A stretch of DNA of 64,000 nucleotides, taken from assembly GCF_001294205.1 (NCBI RefSeq), contig NZ_LAQT01000010.1, forward strand, positions 248,001-312,000, read 5' to 3'. Made by a program: the position numbers and the translations under genes. Shown here in pieces: positions 45,010 through 53,949 of the stretch (position 1 is its first letter; the number at the start of each line of letters is the position of its first letter). The notes under the pieces were generated by a model, which did not search any database, was not told the DNA's origin, and worked only from the letters and a program-made list of their open reading frames with translations. Source of the DNA: Amantichitinum ursilacus (GTDB taxonomy: Bacteria > Pseudomonadota > Gammaproteobacteria > Burkholderiales > Chitinibacteraceae).

Positions 45010-45201
45010 ATGGCGCACTCCATCCTGTTGCACTTCACTGACGCGTGCATACCTTCGAAAAACCCTACAGATTGGGAGGTTTTAAGCGGGTTCAATAATT
45101 ATGCAGTCCGGCATTATGGCTTGAGAAAATTTTCTGGCTGTAAAGCACGAGCATTTGGATGGCCGGATTTTAAATTTTGTCAGGCTGAAATCATCCATTA
45201 A
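45010..45201 (+). CDS. Doubtful 63-residue ORF
   Basis: MAHSILLHFTDACIPSK..., preceded by AAGAGGG. No similarity recognised. It may be chance; I list it because the 44888-45356 gap otherwise has no gene. Confidence 0.2.
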   Translation: MAHSILLHFTDACIPSKNPTDWEVLSGFNNYAVRHYGLRKFSGCKARAFGWPDFKFCQAEIIH

Positions 45202-45294
45202 TTAAAAAAAATCGATTTAGAAAAATGATTTTGGATATCTCCTCAGGAGTTGACTTTCTGGCAAATAGATTCGACCGTAAAAGATCATTGACAG

Positions 45295-45321
45295 CGGTAA
45301 TACTTTGCTATTACGGTAATA
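45295..45321 (+). promoter_or_regulatory. Candidate operator/promoter of the AlpA-like gene
   Basis: CGGTAATA occurs twice, 19 bases apart (45295-45302, 45314-45321). The first forms a palindrome GTAATA-CTTTGC-TATTAC (45297-45314). TTGACA lies just upstream (45288-45293) with TATTAC 15 bases on. Likely a self-regulated promoter. Confidence 0.5.
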
Positions 45322-45356
45322 AACGCGAGATAAGTACCGAGTACCGGGAGAACGTG

Positions 45357-45581
45357 ATGCAGACTCAGTTAATAGATGCCAAAACGGTTGCCAAAATGTT
45401 GTTATGCAGTGGCAAAACACTGGACAGCTTGATTGCGGCCGGGGAAGCTCCGCCATTTCTTCGATTCGGACGTGTTCGCCGATGGCGCGTTGAGGACGTC
45501 AATGCGTGGATCGAGTGCAGGATTAAGGCTGAAACCAGCGTTAACGTTGATAAGGGAAATGGATTTATTGAAAAGATATAA
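45357..45581 (+). CDS. AlpA-like small DNA-binding protein
   Basis: 74 residues from ATG 45357 (GGGAG 6 bases upstream). Winged-helix/MerR-like excisionase fold: LIDAKTVAKMLLCSGKTLDSLIAAGEAPPFLRFG, RVRRWRVEDVNAWIE. This W-R-x-x-D-V-x-x-W pattern is typical of AlpA/excisionase regulators. It is placed just before the transposition genes and may control them. Confidence 0.82.
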   Translation: MQTQLIDAKTVAKMLLCSGKTLDSLIAAGEAPPFLRFGRVRRWRVEDVNAWIECRIKAETSVNVDKGNGFIEKI

Positions 45582-45668
45582 GACAGAATGCTTGAACAAG
45601 AGAGAGATGCTAGCCAACAGCTGGCATCGACATTGAACTTGCAAATCCCCACATATTCGCAAACGAAA

Positions 45669-45744
45669 AACCCCTGAAATTTCCGGCAAGAAATTATCAG
45701 GGGTTCCGTAATGAAATCGACCACTTGGGAGCAGTCGATTTCAT
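45669..45744. repeat. Two inverted repeats between the AlpA-like gene and tnsA
   Basis: First, AACCCCTGA (45669-45677) with TCAGGGGTT (45697-45705); a T-run exists only on the minus strand. Second, ATGAAATCGAC (45711-45721) with GTCGATTTCAT (45734-45744), a perfect 11-bp pair 12 bases apart. These could be transposase or regulator binding sites near the transposon end, or leader hairpins. Confidence 0.6.
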
Positions 45745-45847
45745 TCTGGCGTTTCAATTGTCTCGTGTCAAGCTGACCCGGGGCTAGGGCCTTTGCGCAT
45801 GTCTTGAATATCGACACCACGATAGCCAGGACGAAAGGAGCCAAGAA

Positions 45848-45931
45848 ATGAAATCATGCACGATGTACCTGCGGTATTACGGCGGAAACGCGTCCGCGAG
45901 CTCGCGTGCCCCAGGGGGACGGCCATGCTGA
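45848..45931 (+). CDS. Possible 27-residue leader ORF before tnsA
   Basis: ATG at 45848 with the best ribosome binding site in the area (AAAGGAG, 7 bases). The frame ends at TGA 45929-45931, overlapping the tnsA ATG at 45925. The peptide itself (MKSCTMYLRYYGG...) is unremarkable, so it would act in translational coupling rather than as a protein. Confidence 0.35.
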   Translation: MKSCTMYLRYYGGNASASSRAPGGRPC

Positions 45932-46563
45932 TCCCTTCGGTGCGCAGAATCCACAACCGTAACTCTCGGAAGGTTATCGGACACAGCTACTCCTATAAAA
46001 TGGAGGGACTTCTCACTTGGGAAAGCACGCTCGAGCGAGACTGGCTGCTTCGGCTCGAAGTCGATTCGCGCGTCCGTGCCATAACCGCACAGCCACGAAA
46101 ATTTGATATCTGGCACGACGATAAACGCCGTCTGTATACCCCTGACGTGCTCGTCGAATGGGTCGACCCATCACGGCGCCCGACCCTGCAAGAAGTCAAA
46201 CCCGACCGGGTGGCGCTCGAACCCGGGTGGCAAGAATACTTTGGCTCAATCCGCGAAACGGTGGATAAAGATGGATGGGACTTTGACGTAATTACTGAGT
46301 CTCAGATCAGGCAAGAGCCGCATCTATGGAATGCGAAAGCGCTCCGCATGTATGCCGGAGTCCAAGTCTCCCTCAAGCAGCGTATATCGGCGCAGGGCCT
46401 CGCCCGGAACGGCTGCTCGATCAGCGGGCTTGCCGCCCGGTGTCCGCATCTTTCGCCAGAGACGATTTATCGACTCATCCTCGACGGCGCGCTGAGATTT
46501 TTGCATCACGAGCGTCTGTCGAGTGGCACCGTGGTTTGGACGCCGGAAGAGGCATCCCGATGA
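45925..46563 (+). CDS. tnsA: TnsA-type transposon endonuclease
   Basis: 212 residues from ATG 45925 (AGGGGG 6 bases upstream). Start at 45856 is possible but less well supported. The catalytic core of the TnsA restriction-enzyme fold is complete: WESTLERDWLLRLEVD (Glu), RLYTPDVLVEW (Asp), TLQEVKPD (Q/E-x-K). TnsA cuts the 5' ends of the element so that, with TnsB, it moves by cut-and-paste. The C-terminal about 70 residues contain an HTH-like region (CSISGLAARCPHLSPETIYRLILDG). Overlaps tnsB by four bases. Confidence 0.9.
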   Translation: MLIPSVRRIHNRNSRKVIGHSYSYKMEGLLTWESTLERDWLLRLEVDSRVRAITAQPRKFDIWHDDKRRLYTPDVLVEWVDPSRRPTLQEVKPDRVALEPGWQEYFGSIRETVDKDGWDFDVITESQIRQEPHLWNAKALRMYAGVQVSLKQRISAQGLARNGCSISGLAARCPHLSPETIYRLILDGALRFLHHERLSSGTVVWTPEEASR

Positions 46564-48470
46564 ACAGTCTCTTTGTTGGCATTCGGGTAACAATTGGCGG
46601 CCATTCCTACCGTGTCTTGGAAGCGGATCCCGATCGTCCAGTGTTGCTATATGGTGACCGATCAAACCTGAGTCGAAAGCTTTCCTGGCAGGCTGTAGAG
46701 GCAATGCTTGCCACGGGCGACATCAAGCTCGACCCGATACAAGATATCTTGCGACGCGACGACGGTCTTCCGCCTATTCCATCCCTTCTGGCGCCCGACG
46801 GTCAGGCCGAACTGAAACGGCGTCTTGCCTATGTTCGCGCTGTTATCGCGCAAACATCGGAATGGTCGCGGGAGGCGGCCGTGCGGCCCATTGTGAGTGC
46901 GGTGGCGCGCAATATTGGCGATGCCAAGCCACCAAGTAATATAACAATCTGGCGATGGTGCAAGCGATATCAGGACAATGGCCAGGACGCCATGGTCCTC
47001 ACTCCACGTACAGCAAACTGTGGTCGGAGAAAGGGACAAGTTGACCCTGAAGTACTGGCGATCTTCGACGATGTGGCCGACGAGTTTTACCTGACACGAA
47101 GGCGGATGAAACGGATTGATTTGCACGCAATTCTTACTGACCGACTTATTGACGCAACCGCAAAGGGTAAGAGATTCCGGATACCGACGTACCAGTCAAT
47201 GTGTAAATGGCTCAAGGCGAGGATTGATCCTTATATCGCTCTCATCCGACGCGAAGGACGATCCTTCGCAGACAACCACTTCCGCAGACGGGGAATGGGG
47301 CCCTCGGCACAGTTCGCGCTTGAACGCGTCGAATTTGATCACACGGTTCTCGATATTTTGGTGGTTAACCCCGAGACCGGCGAGCTGCTGGGCAGGCCGA
47401 CGTGTACAGCGGCCATCTGCCGCAGGACACGCATGATTTTCGGGATTTATGTATCTCTCGATCCCCCCGCAACCCTCGGGGTAGTTCAGTGCCTCAAGCA
47501 GGGGGCGCATAGCAAAGCTGCGATCCTTGCTGAGATTGGCCACTCGAATTTGACGTGGCCGGTCGAAGGTTTACCTCGACTTGTGGTTGTTGATAACGGT
47601 CCGGAATTCCATGGATTCAGTGTAAAAGCAGCTGCAAGCGCATTTGGCATGGATATTCAGTATTGCCCGCCAGGTAGCCCGGAATATAAAGGATGCATTG
47701 AACGTTTTTTGGGTTCCTTGGCGACCGGATTGATCCATGGGTTACCAGGGAACACCCAATCCAACCCTAAGGCACGCGCCAGATACCCTTCCGAGAAGCT
47801 CGCAATGTTAAGTTTGAGCGAAGTTCAGAAACTTGTCTGGAAATGGGTGGTTGTTGAATATCACAATCGTCGGCACCGAGAGCTTGGCCAGACTCCTCTC
47901 GAATGCTGGGAGGAGCTGGTAAGGGAGATGCCGGTCCCTTCGTTACAGCCGGGACTTGAACTTGAATTGGCCACGGGAATCGTGTTTAAGGTGCTCGTTC
48001 GAGGAGGAAAGGTCAGGAAAAAGAACGCGGCTTATTCGCATCCGCGCCTGATTCATATTGAGCAGCGTTGGAAAGACGAAGTTACGCTTCGCATCAATCC
48101 AGACGACATGACTGAAGCGTATGTCTATGACCCTACCGAAAAAATCCTCTTGAAGGCCGATTGTATTAATCCAGATGTTGAGCCGGGGCTTAGTTGGTCC
48201 GACTTCATAAAAAGAAACAAAGACCGAAGGACGAAATGGTCTTCATCCGTGGAAAGCGAAGTTTTGCGAAAGGCAAAACTTGGCCTCATTCTCGAATTGG
48301 ATTACCTGCATAAGACTGCCGAAAAAAAAGCAACATACAAAAAAACGCCTAAAAGAAATTCCAATCTGAAGGAGGACATTGCGATAGAAGGCTTAGAACG
48401 CCGCGCGGACGAAAGTTGTGCTTCGGATATGTCGGCAGACGAGACCCTTTGGGGAACCGGCACTTTCTGA
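46560..48470 (+). CDS. tnsB: TnsB/TniA-type DDE transposase
   Basis: 636 residues from ATG 46560 (ATGA overlap with tnsA). N-terminal DNA-binding part with an HTH (SNITIWRWCKRYQDNG), then a retroviral-integrase-type core with all three acidic residues: VEFDHTVLDIL, RLVVVDNGPEFHG, and PEYKGCIERFLGSL. Then a Mu-type C-terminal beta-barrel and a Lys-rich tail (HKTAEKKATYKKTPKRN) likely to contact TnsC. Carries out 3'-end cleavage and strand transfer. Confidence 0.93.
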   Translation: MNSLFVGIRVTIGGHSYRVLEADPDRPVLLYGDRSNLSRKLSWQAVEAMLATGDIKLDPIQDILRRDDGLPPIPSLLAPDGQAELKRRLAYVRAVIAQTSEWSREAAVRPIVSAVARNIGDAKPPSNITIWRWCKRYQDNGQDAMVLTPRTANCGRRKGQVDPEVLAIFDDVADEFYLTRRRMKRIDLHAILTDRLIDATAKGKRFRIPTYQSMCKWLKARIDPYIALIRREGRSFADNHFRRRGMGPSAQFALERVEFDHTVLDILVVNPETGELLGRPTCTAAICRRTRMIFGIYVSLDPPATLGVVQCLKQGAHSKAAILAEIGHSNLTWPVEGLPRLVVVDNGPEFHGFSVKAAASAFGMDIQYCPPGSPEYKGCIERFLGSLATGLIHGLPGNTQSNPKARARYPSEKLAMLSLSEVQKLVWKWVVVEYHNRRHRELGQTPLECWEELVREMPVPSLQPGLELELATGIVFKVLVRGGKVRKKNAAYSHPRLIHIEQRWKDEVTLRINPDDMTEAYVYDPTEKILLKADCINPDVEPGLSWSDFIKRNKDRRTKWSSSVESEVLRKAKLGLILELDYLHKTAEKKATYKKTPKRNSNLKEDIAIEGLERRADESCASDMSADETLWGTGTF

Positions 48471-48485
48471 GGAGGGAATTACACG

Positions 48486-49409
48486 ATGCATTTGCTAGAT
48501 TCAGAACAATTAGCCAAAATAATCCAAATAAATAAAATTTATATTGCTTATCCGCGTTTCCAGAGGATTTTGTTCGAGATTCAGCGTATTCAAGAGGAAT
48601 CGCATGCGACTCGTACACCGCGTTGTATGTTAATAACAGGCGAAACTGGTGTAGGTAAATCCAGCTTGATAGCTCAATATATAAAAATGAACCCCAGTGG
48701 AAAATCGATTGACGGACGGGTAATGCCAGTCCTCAAAATTGAGGTGCCATTGCCAGCTACGATAAGCGCTTTGATAACAGCCATGTTAGAAGCGCTCTCG
48801 GCTGATTTCGCCAATACAGGAACTTTGTCCAAACGACGATCTAATTTGGTGTCATTAATGACTGGGTGTGGCGTAAAGCTTGTCATTATTGACGAATTTC
48901 AACATTTGGTGGAAAGAGGAAGTGACATCAAGATAGGCAATGTCGCGGACTGGATTAAATCATTAATTAACGAAACTAATATCCCGATTGTGTTGGTCGG
49001 GGTTCCCACCGCTATGGCTGTTCTTGAACACAGTCCGCAACTTGCCCGGCGATTTCCGATGAGGCGCGAGATCAAGCCATTCGATTTTGTGCGAGAGCCT
49101 TCTGAGTTCATGAAGCTATTAGAGCATTTTGATGAGCAGCTTCCTTTTGCCAGGATTAGCGGCTTGGCAGACCCGGATCTCGCACCCAGGCTGTTTCTCG
49201 CATCAAAAGGCGTCTTCGGTCATTTGGCCTTTTTAATTCAGGAGGCAAGTCGGTTCTGCTTGTTAGCGGGTAGTGCCAGACTGGAGAAGGTGCATTTTGT
49301 GGACGCGTATGCATTATACGGAGCGCCCTTGGCGAAGGGCGGCGAGAACCCTTTCAAGATTTCTGCTGAGCAGGTTTTAAGCAGAATCGCGAAGTTGAGA
49401 AGCAAATGA
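48486..49409 (+). CDS. tnsC: TnsC/TniB-type AAA+ transposition regulator
   Basis: 307 residues, close to TniB and the short TnsC proteins and much shorter than the 555-residue Tn7 TnsC. Walker A LITGETGVGKSSL, Walker B KLVIIDEFQHL, sensor region IPIVLVGVPTA, and Arg-rich segment QLARRFPMRREI. Couples target recognition by TniQ to the transposase. GGAGGG 9 bases before the ATG. Bases here are more AT-rich than in the surrounding genes. Confidence 0.92.
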   Translation: MHLLDSEQLAKIIQINKIYIAYPRFQRILFEIQRIQEESHATRTPRCMLITGETGVGKSSLIAQYIKMNPSGKSIDGRVMPVLKIEVPLPATISALITAMLEALSADFANTGTLSKRRSNLVSLMTGCGVKLVIIDEFQHLVERGSDIKIGNVADWIKSLINETNIPIVLVGVPTAMAVLEHSPQLARRFPMRREIKPFDFVREPSEFMKLLEHFDEQLPFARISGLADPDLAPRLFLASKGVFGHLAFLIQEASRFCLLAGSARLEKVHFVDAYALYGAPLAKGGENPFKISAEQVLSRIAKLRSK

Positions 49410-50704
49410 ACTCAGACAAGCTATTGTTCTGGCCACGTCGGCAAAGGCGCGAAAGTATGAATGGTTATTTGCTGCGCTTGGCTGAGGCTCACTGCCTGAC
49501 ATCCGTGGCGAAGCTGGCCCCATTGCTCGGGCAGACAAAGGGAAAGCGCAATCCGAATCATCTCCGCCTTAGCGATTTTGATATTCAAGACCTTGATCGG
49601 ATGGCTGAAGCCTTGCACACCGACGTAGCCTCGCTTGTGCCCGAACCGCGATGGCTGCGCACCAGATCATATCGCGACGGAGTTATCGAATATTTAGGGC
49701 GACTATGGCCTCGAAGCCTGCTTCGTTTCAGTGACCGAGCGTGGTGCCCGGAATGTCTCTGCTCCACAGGCATTGCGCTGGAGATCTGGGAATTCTCATT
49801 TGTTACAAGCTGCGACTTGCATCTCAGGTCGCTGGCACATTCATGCGGTCGCTGTGGAAAGCATGTCAGCTGGCGAAATTCTCGGGTTAATTCCTGTCAT
49901 TGCGGCGCGGCACTTAGCGATGCAAGGACCGTCCCCGTACCATATGCGGGATGGGAACAGATCGCTTATTCAGCAGACAGAATAGTCCAACTGCTTTTAC
50001 TCACGACTATCTGGGGACACTCTCTCCACGTTAAAAAAGTCGTGACTTCGATCCGCCAGTACTCGTTTGATGAGATCCGGCAACGCGTTGATCCGGCACT
50101 TGGTTTCATGGCTGAAGGGCAGGACTTGAAACAGTCGCTGTTTGACGCCATGAGCGCGAAACTGAAAAGGTATCCGCGACTTGGACCCCGTTATGCCGCA
50201 GCGGCGCTCTTGGCTGAAGAGAGAGCCGACTTTGGCGGTCGAGGGCTTTTAACGGCAATCGCGGAAGAATGGTTCGCACTACTGTCGACAACGGCTCAGC
50301 CATTGGACGACGACGATGGCACAAGTGGGCCACCCTCAGAGCTGGAAGCGCCATATGCCTGCACGATACTAAATATCTCCCAACAAAATCTGATCGAACT
50401 TGTGCAATTAGGCGTATTGCGCAAACCCATAGACGACTCGCATAGTCCTGGAATCGTAATTCGTATTTGTACTGAATCGATTGAGCAACTTATCGCAAAG
50501 ATAGAGACATCGTTAAATCCTCAGCTACAGCCCTATGACAGCTATTCCTCGGCGACTTTGGCTTTTCGGCACAACAACGATCTCGTCGTAGGGGTCATGA
50601 ATGGAGAGATAGTCCCCTGCAGGTTTGATGCGAAGTTGGGCTTGCCTTCTTTGAAAACTGCGAAATCGAGATATCGGATACTGCCGGAGCGCTTAATGGG
50701 ATAG
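49406..50704 (+). CDS. tniQ: TniQ/TnsD-family target-site protein
   Basis: 432 residues; start overlaps the tnsC stop (ATGA). N-terminal TniQ domain: LLFWPRRQRRESMNGYLLRLAEAH. Zinc-binding clusters: AWCPEC, SCDLHLRSLAHSCGRCGKH, and NSCHCGAAL. The long C-terminal part suggests a TnsD-like sequence-specific targeting protein rather than a short CRISPR-linked TniQ, and no cas genes are nearby. The recognised site is unknown. Confidence 0.9.
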   Translation: MNSDKLLFWPRRQRRESMNGYLLRLAEAHCLTSVAKLAPLLGQTKGKRNPNHLRLSDFDIQDLDRMAEALHTDVASLVPEPRWLRTRSYRDGVIEYLGRLWPRSLLRFSDRAWCPECLCSTGIALEIWEFSFVTSCDLHLRSLAHSCGRCGKHVSWRNSRVNSCHCGAALSDARTVPVPYAGWEQIAYSADRIVQLLLLTTIWGHSLHVKKVVTSIRQYSFDEIRQRVDPALGFMAEGQDLKQSLFDAMSAKLKRYPRLGPRYAAAALLAEERADFGGRGLLTAIAEEWFALLSTTAQPLDDDDGTSGPPSELEAPYACTILNISQQNLIELVQLGVLRKPIDDSHSPGIVIRICTESIEQLIAKIETSLNPQLQPYDSYSSATLAFRHNNDLVVGVMNGEIVPCRFDAKLGLPSLKTAKSRYRILPERLMG

Positions 50705-51052
50705 CCGGTGTTTGTCAGAAGATAGCGCGAAAACTGAGAATGTAGCCGACTGTCCAGTCGCGCTCCTGAACCTGCCGACTTGATAGCACCAGATTAGGGA
50801 GATGAATGGCAGGGGCGATGCGCGGGAGGCTTGCTGGAGGAATGTGGGGCTCCCATGTGCTGTCGGGTGTGACCTAACGAGGATTAGGACTCTCTTTCAT
50901 GAAGAGAAAATGAGGATGCGGCCGAATTGCAGCCTGGACGTTGGATACGTCATATTGCCATTCCTTACAGGACGGTTGAAATGGACTGCTATGTGCATGA
51001 TGTGGAATCCACTACGGTGCGATCCGGTACGGCTGTCGGCCACTCAGGGGGG
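50705..51052. other. Gene-free stretch after tniQ
   Basis: No credible gene. TGTCAGAAGATAGC at 50715 begins with the TGT expected at an end of this transposon class, but I could not find a matching inverted end, so the element boundary is open. Confidence 0.4.
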
Positions 51053-51385
51053 CTAACAGATTTGCTGGGGAGCCGTACAATCACCATCGCGTAAGACGCG
51101 CGATTCAAAAAACTTCGGTTGTTGGCTGACTAATGCAGGTCCGTCTCGGAGCATGATGTGTCGCTCTTCGCAGAACAGTAAGCCCGCCTCGTCGGCTGCC
51201 GCCTGATATTCAGTTACCGCTGCTTGCATCTCTTCAATTGCGGACATGATTTCTTCGTCCACGCCAGACGAGGGACTTTGCTGCAGCAAAGTCCAGACTT
51301 TTGATGCCGCCTCTAAAAATTGTTCGGATGAGCGCACCAGATTTTGTGTAAGAAATGAAAACTCGTACGGAGCCGGTCGATCCAT
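51053..51385 (-). CDS. Unknown 110-residue protein
   Basis: Mostly alpha-helical and acidic (EFSFLTQNLVRSSEQFLEAA, DEEIMSAIEEMQAAVTEYQA). No family recognised. GGGGG lies 7 bases upstream of the ATG, so translation is plausible. Possibly transposon cargo. Confidence 0.6.
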   Translation of the reverse strand: MDRPAPYEFSFLTQNLVRSSEQFLEAASKVWTLLQQSPSSGVDEEIMSAIEEMQAAVTEYQAAADEAGLLFCEERHIMLRDGPALVSQQPKFFESRVLRDGDCTAPQQIC

Positions 51386-51538
51386 CCTGAGACCCCCTGT
51401 TACAGGAGAATAATTGTTTCAGATTTGCGGTTCGTTATCTGTAGGAAATATTCCATATTCCTTACCCTCTCGACGCCCACCGCGGCATGCTCGCAAGGTG
51501 GCTAAAAACCGATCCTGATTCGGCAGCACGCTTCGCAC

Positions 51539-51930
51539 CTATGCAGCAAACCGCCGGCGTAGCCATGTGACGGGTGGATCGATCAGGGGGAGTTTTCCCC
51601 ATAGTTCTGCCGCCGGATCCCAGTAATCCCGGTGGTCTGTGACTTCACCATGAGGGTTAAATACAAAGCGTGAGGCGCCATGCACTACATAGGGCGCGCC
51701 TTTTAACGCAAATTCAAAATCCCGCGTCACAAAGGCCCGTTCTGCATCGGCGAGCACATCCCGGATCACAAAGCGCGGATTCGTGGCGGTTTCCAAACAT
51801 ATGCACGAAGATCTTCTGGATGGCATCGAGCCGGACCACGTCATTAAACGGATCTTTGACGTGCGCGTTCGCGCTGTAATACAGCTTGCATTGCAGCAGC
51901 ATTTGCTGATCCAGCCTGGCACACTAGGCC
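51539..51930 (-). pseudogene. NTF2-like (SnoaL-type) protein, frameshifted
   Basis: The 5' part reads LYYSANAHVKDPFNDVV, then RLDAIQKIFVHMF. The rest continues in another frame as ETATNPRFVIRDVLADAERA, then FALKGAPYVVHGASRFVFNP and DHRDYWDPAAELWGKLPLI to the stop at 51539. One extra G near 51797 (TTTGGAAACC) explains the break, and an in-frame stop precedes the N-terminal part. Confidence 0.75.
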
Positions 51931-51959
51931 AGCAATCTTCGCAAAGCGGGGTTAGAAGC

Positions 51960-52190
51960 GGACGTGATGATTTATCCATGATCTGAGTGAGAGCGGCAAA
52001 GCGCCGCGGAAAACTGATTTCAAAGCGACCCTGCGCCAGACCCCGCAAAATCGAACTGGCCGCCTAGTCGGCGGGGACCATCGGAGGCATCCCCAACCGA
52101 TTGCGCGCCGTGAACGGGGTTTTGACGAAGCCAGGATTGATTAACGTCACCGCGATGCCGTGTGGGCGCAGACCAACTAGCTGATGAGGC
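51960..52190 (-). pseudogene. C-terminal remnant of a short-chain dehydrogenase
   Basis: Reads LVGLRPHGIAVTLINPGFVK, TPFTARNRLGMPPMVPAD, a stop codon, then ILRGLAQGRFEISFPRRFAA. This is the C-terminal third of a classical SDR, with one nonsense codon. The 5' two-thirds are missing: similarity ends abruptly near 52190, where the next plus-strand gene starts. SDR and NTF2-like genes are often adjacent in Betaproteobacteria, so this is one eroded operon. Confidence 0.75.
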
Positions 52191-52193
52191 GTT

Positions 52194-52520
52194 ATGCGAA
52201 AAGACGAAATGGGACAAGACGCGAAAGAGTTAAAGCAAAAGGTACAACGGCAATACGTAAACGGTGAACGACCGTTGACCAATGCCGAGCGCGTGCGGCG
52301 TTACAAGCAGGCCAAGGCGGTAAGGGCGGCCACAGATCCGGCGCACTCACCGCCCATGATTCAGATGAATATCTGGATACGGCCCGAAAGCCGCGAAAAG
52401 CTTCGTGCAGTCGCGCGACACCACAGCATGTCAATGGGCAAGCTGGTTGAGGCTCTGGCGGAAACACTATTTGAAGAGATGGTACTTGAGAGGATAACGA
52501 CGGGCCCTTTGAGTGAATGA
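52194..52520 (+). CDS. Small protein with a ribbon-helix-helix-like C-terminus
   Basis: 108 residues; an alternative start lies at 52209. Basic N-terminal half (LKQKVQRQYVNGERPLTNAERVRRYKQAKA), then MNIWIRPESREKLRAVARHHSMSMGKLVEALAETL, which resembles a CopG/Arc-type ribbon-helix-helix domain. Such proteins are common on plasmids and in integrative elements. Function not known. Confidence 0.6.
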   Translation: MRKDEMGQDAKELKQKVQRQYVNGERPLTNAERVRRYKQAKAVRAATDPAHSPPMIQMNIWIRPESREKLRAVARHHSMSMGKLVEALAETLFEEMVLERITTGPLSE

Positions 52521-52660
52521 TACAAAGAGACTGAGACCTCGTTCGTCCGCTTATAGTCAGCACGGCCCTGCTGACCAGCAGTTGGCCTGGCAGGTTAACC
52601 CGGATTAAGCTACAGCCCGTAGACGTCAATGCATCTGGACTTCCAAATACCGGAGGCAAT

Positions 52661-52987
52661 ATGTTCGACTTTGAGGCATGGGGCCAAATGCACCTTGCAT
52701 CTATGTTTCGCGGTTTTGACGTCCGTGCGGTCTTGAATACCGGTCGACTTGAGTTCAGCATCGCTAACCTTCGCAAGGGGCGTCCTAATAAGCGATCCAG
52801 AAGCTATGTAATTTCGATTGGCTTCTGGGCCGCACGTGTTTTAGAGGCAGGCAACGATGAACTTCGAGCCGCCATGGGAACTCGATTGGCTTCACTGGTT
52901 AAACACGAAGTAGGTAGCGACATCATTACCCCGAAAGCCCAAGACAGGCCCATCTTGCTGGAATATGAGTTAGAAGACCTGCGTTAG
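52661..52987 (+). CDS. Unknown 108-residue protein
   Basis: Good start (GGAGG 6 bases before ATG 52661). Contains RLEFSIANLRKGRPNKRSRS followed by a helix (ARVLEAGNDELRAAMGTRLASLVKHEVG). No family recognised. Same orientation as the gene at 52194 and separated by 140 bases. Confidence 0.6.
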   Translation: MFDFEAWGQMHLASMFRGFDVRAVLNTGRLEFSIANLRKGRPNKRSRSYVISIGFWAARVLEAGNDELRAAMGTRLASLVKHEVGSDIITPKAQDRPILLEYELEDLR

Positions 52988-53187
52988 CCGTGCCGTGCAG
53001 CTCAATCTTAGGGTCCAGAATTCGGTAATGTTGTGCAGCCCCTGGCGATGCAGATGCTACGTGGCACAGACGCATCCGCAAGTGCCTGTGCCACATCAAA
53101 TGGACGGATCTCTGAGCTGGCAAAAGCGCACCACTTTGTTGACCGACGGTTGTAACCGCTGTTTCAAACCCCGCCACCTGCTTACGC

Positions 53188-53930
53188 CTATGCCCTGATG
53201 CGCGTCTCAATGGGCGGCACCTCTGCCTCTGCCACTGCATCACCGACCAGGATAATGCCGGGGCTGCCAAAGCCGGGAGCCCTACTGGTGCCAGCCAGCT
53301 TTGCCAGAGTAGAAACAAGACGTCGCTCCTGCGGGGTGCTGGCCCATTGCACAATGGCGGCAGGCGTGTGGGTGGGCAAGTGGCGCAACAGGGCGGCGGT
53401 GAGGCTGTCGATACGGCTCATGCCCATATAAATGACCAGCGTGGTGCCGGTGGCGGCCAAGGTGCCCCAGTCGGGCTCCGTGTGGTCTTGCGCGTGCGCG
53501 GTCACAAAGGTCACGCCTTGGCAATGTTGTCTATGCGTCAAAGACATACCCAGGCTTGCAGCTGCAGCGAGCCCGGACGATATGCCGTTCACCCTTCAAC
53601 CTCCACCCCGGCCGCTTTAAGAAATGCCATCTCCTCCCCCGCGCGGCCAAACAGCAACACCTCGCCGCCTTTGGCACGCACCACGGTATGGCCCTGCAGC
53701 GCATAACGCTTCATCAAACGCTGGATAAAATCTTGCGGCGTCGATTTACAGCCGCCGCGCTTACCCACACGGATCACCCGTGCTTGCGGTGCAAGGCTAA
53801 CGATGTCGGGATTAGCCAGGTCATCCAGCAACAAGATGTCCGCCATCGCCAACGCGGGGGCGGCCTTTAGCGTCAGCAAGTCCAGATCACCAGGCCCCGC
53901 GCCTAACAAGATCACTTTGCCCTGTTTCAT
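53188..53930 (-). pseudogene. cobA: Uroporphyrinogen-III C-methyltransferase CobA, split by a frameshift
   Basis: N-terminal half 53930-53589: GKVILLGAGPGDLDLLTLKA, RVGKRGGCKSTPQDF, and KGGEVLLFGRAGEEM. C-terminal half 53592-53188: NGISSGLAAAASLGMSLTHR, FVTAHAQDH, and VIYMGMSRIDSL. Between them GAAGGGTGAAC lacks one base of the expected codon series, ending the first half at TGA. A GTG overlapping that stop could restart translation, so a two-piece enzyme is just conceivable. Siroheme synthesis gene, beside a nasA fragment as in nitrate-assimilation operons. Confidence 0.85.
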
Positions 53931-53949
53931 CAGGTTTCCTTTGTTCTGG

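Noticed and set aside
45178-50728. TGTCA sequences near 45179 and 50715 as the two transposon ends
   Set aside because: Both point the same way, share only five or six bases, and have no matching repeats inside. Real ends should be inverted and carry several TnsB sites.
45357-51052. CRISPR-associated transposon
   Set aside because: tnsABC and tniQ sizes fit, but there are no cas6/7/8 or cas12 genes and no repeat-spacer array nearby, and TniQ is long with a TnsD-like tail.
50802-51056. 84-codon plus-strand frame after tniQ
   Set aside because: No ribosome site and Cys/Met/Arg-rich random-looking composition.
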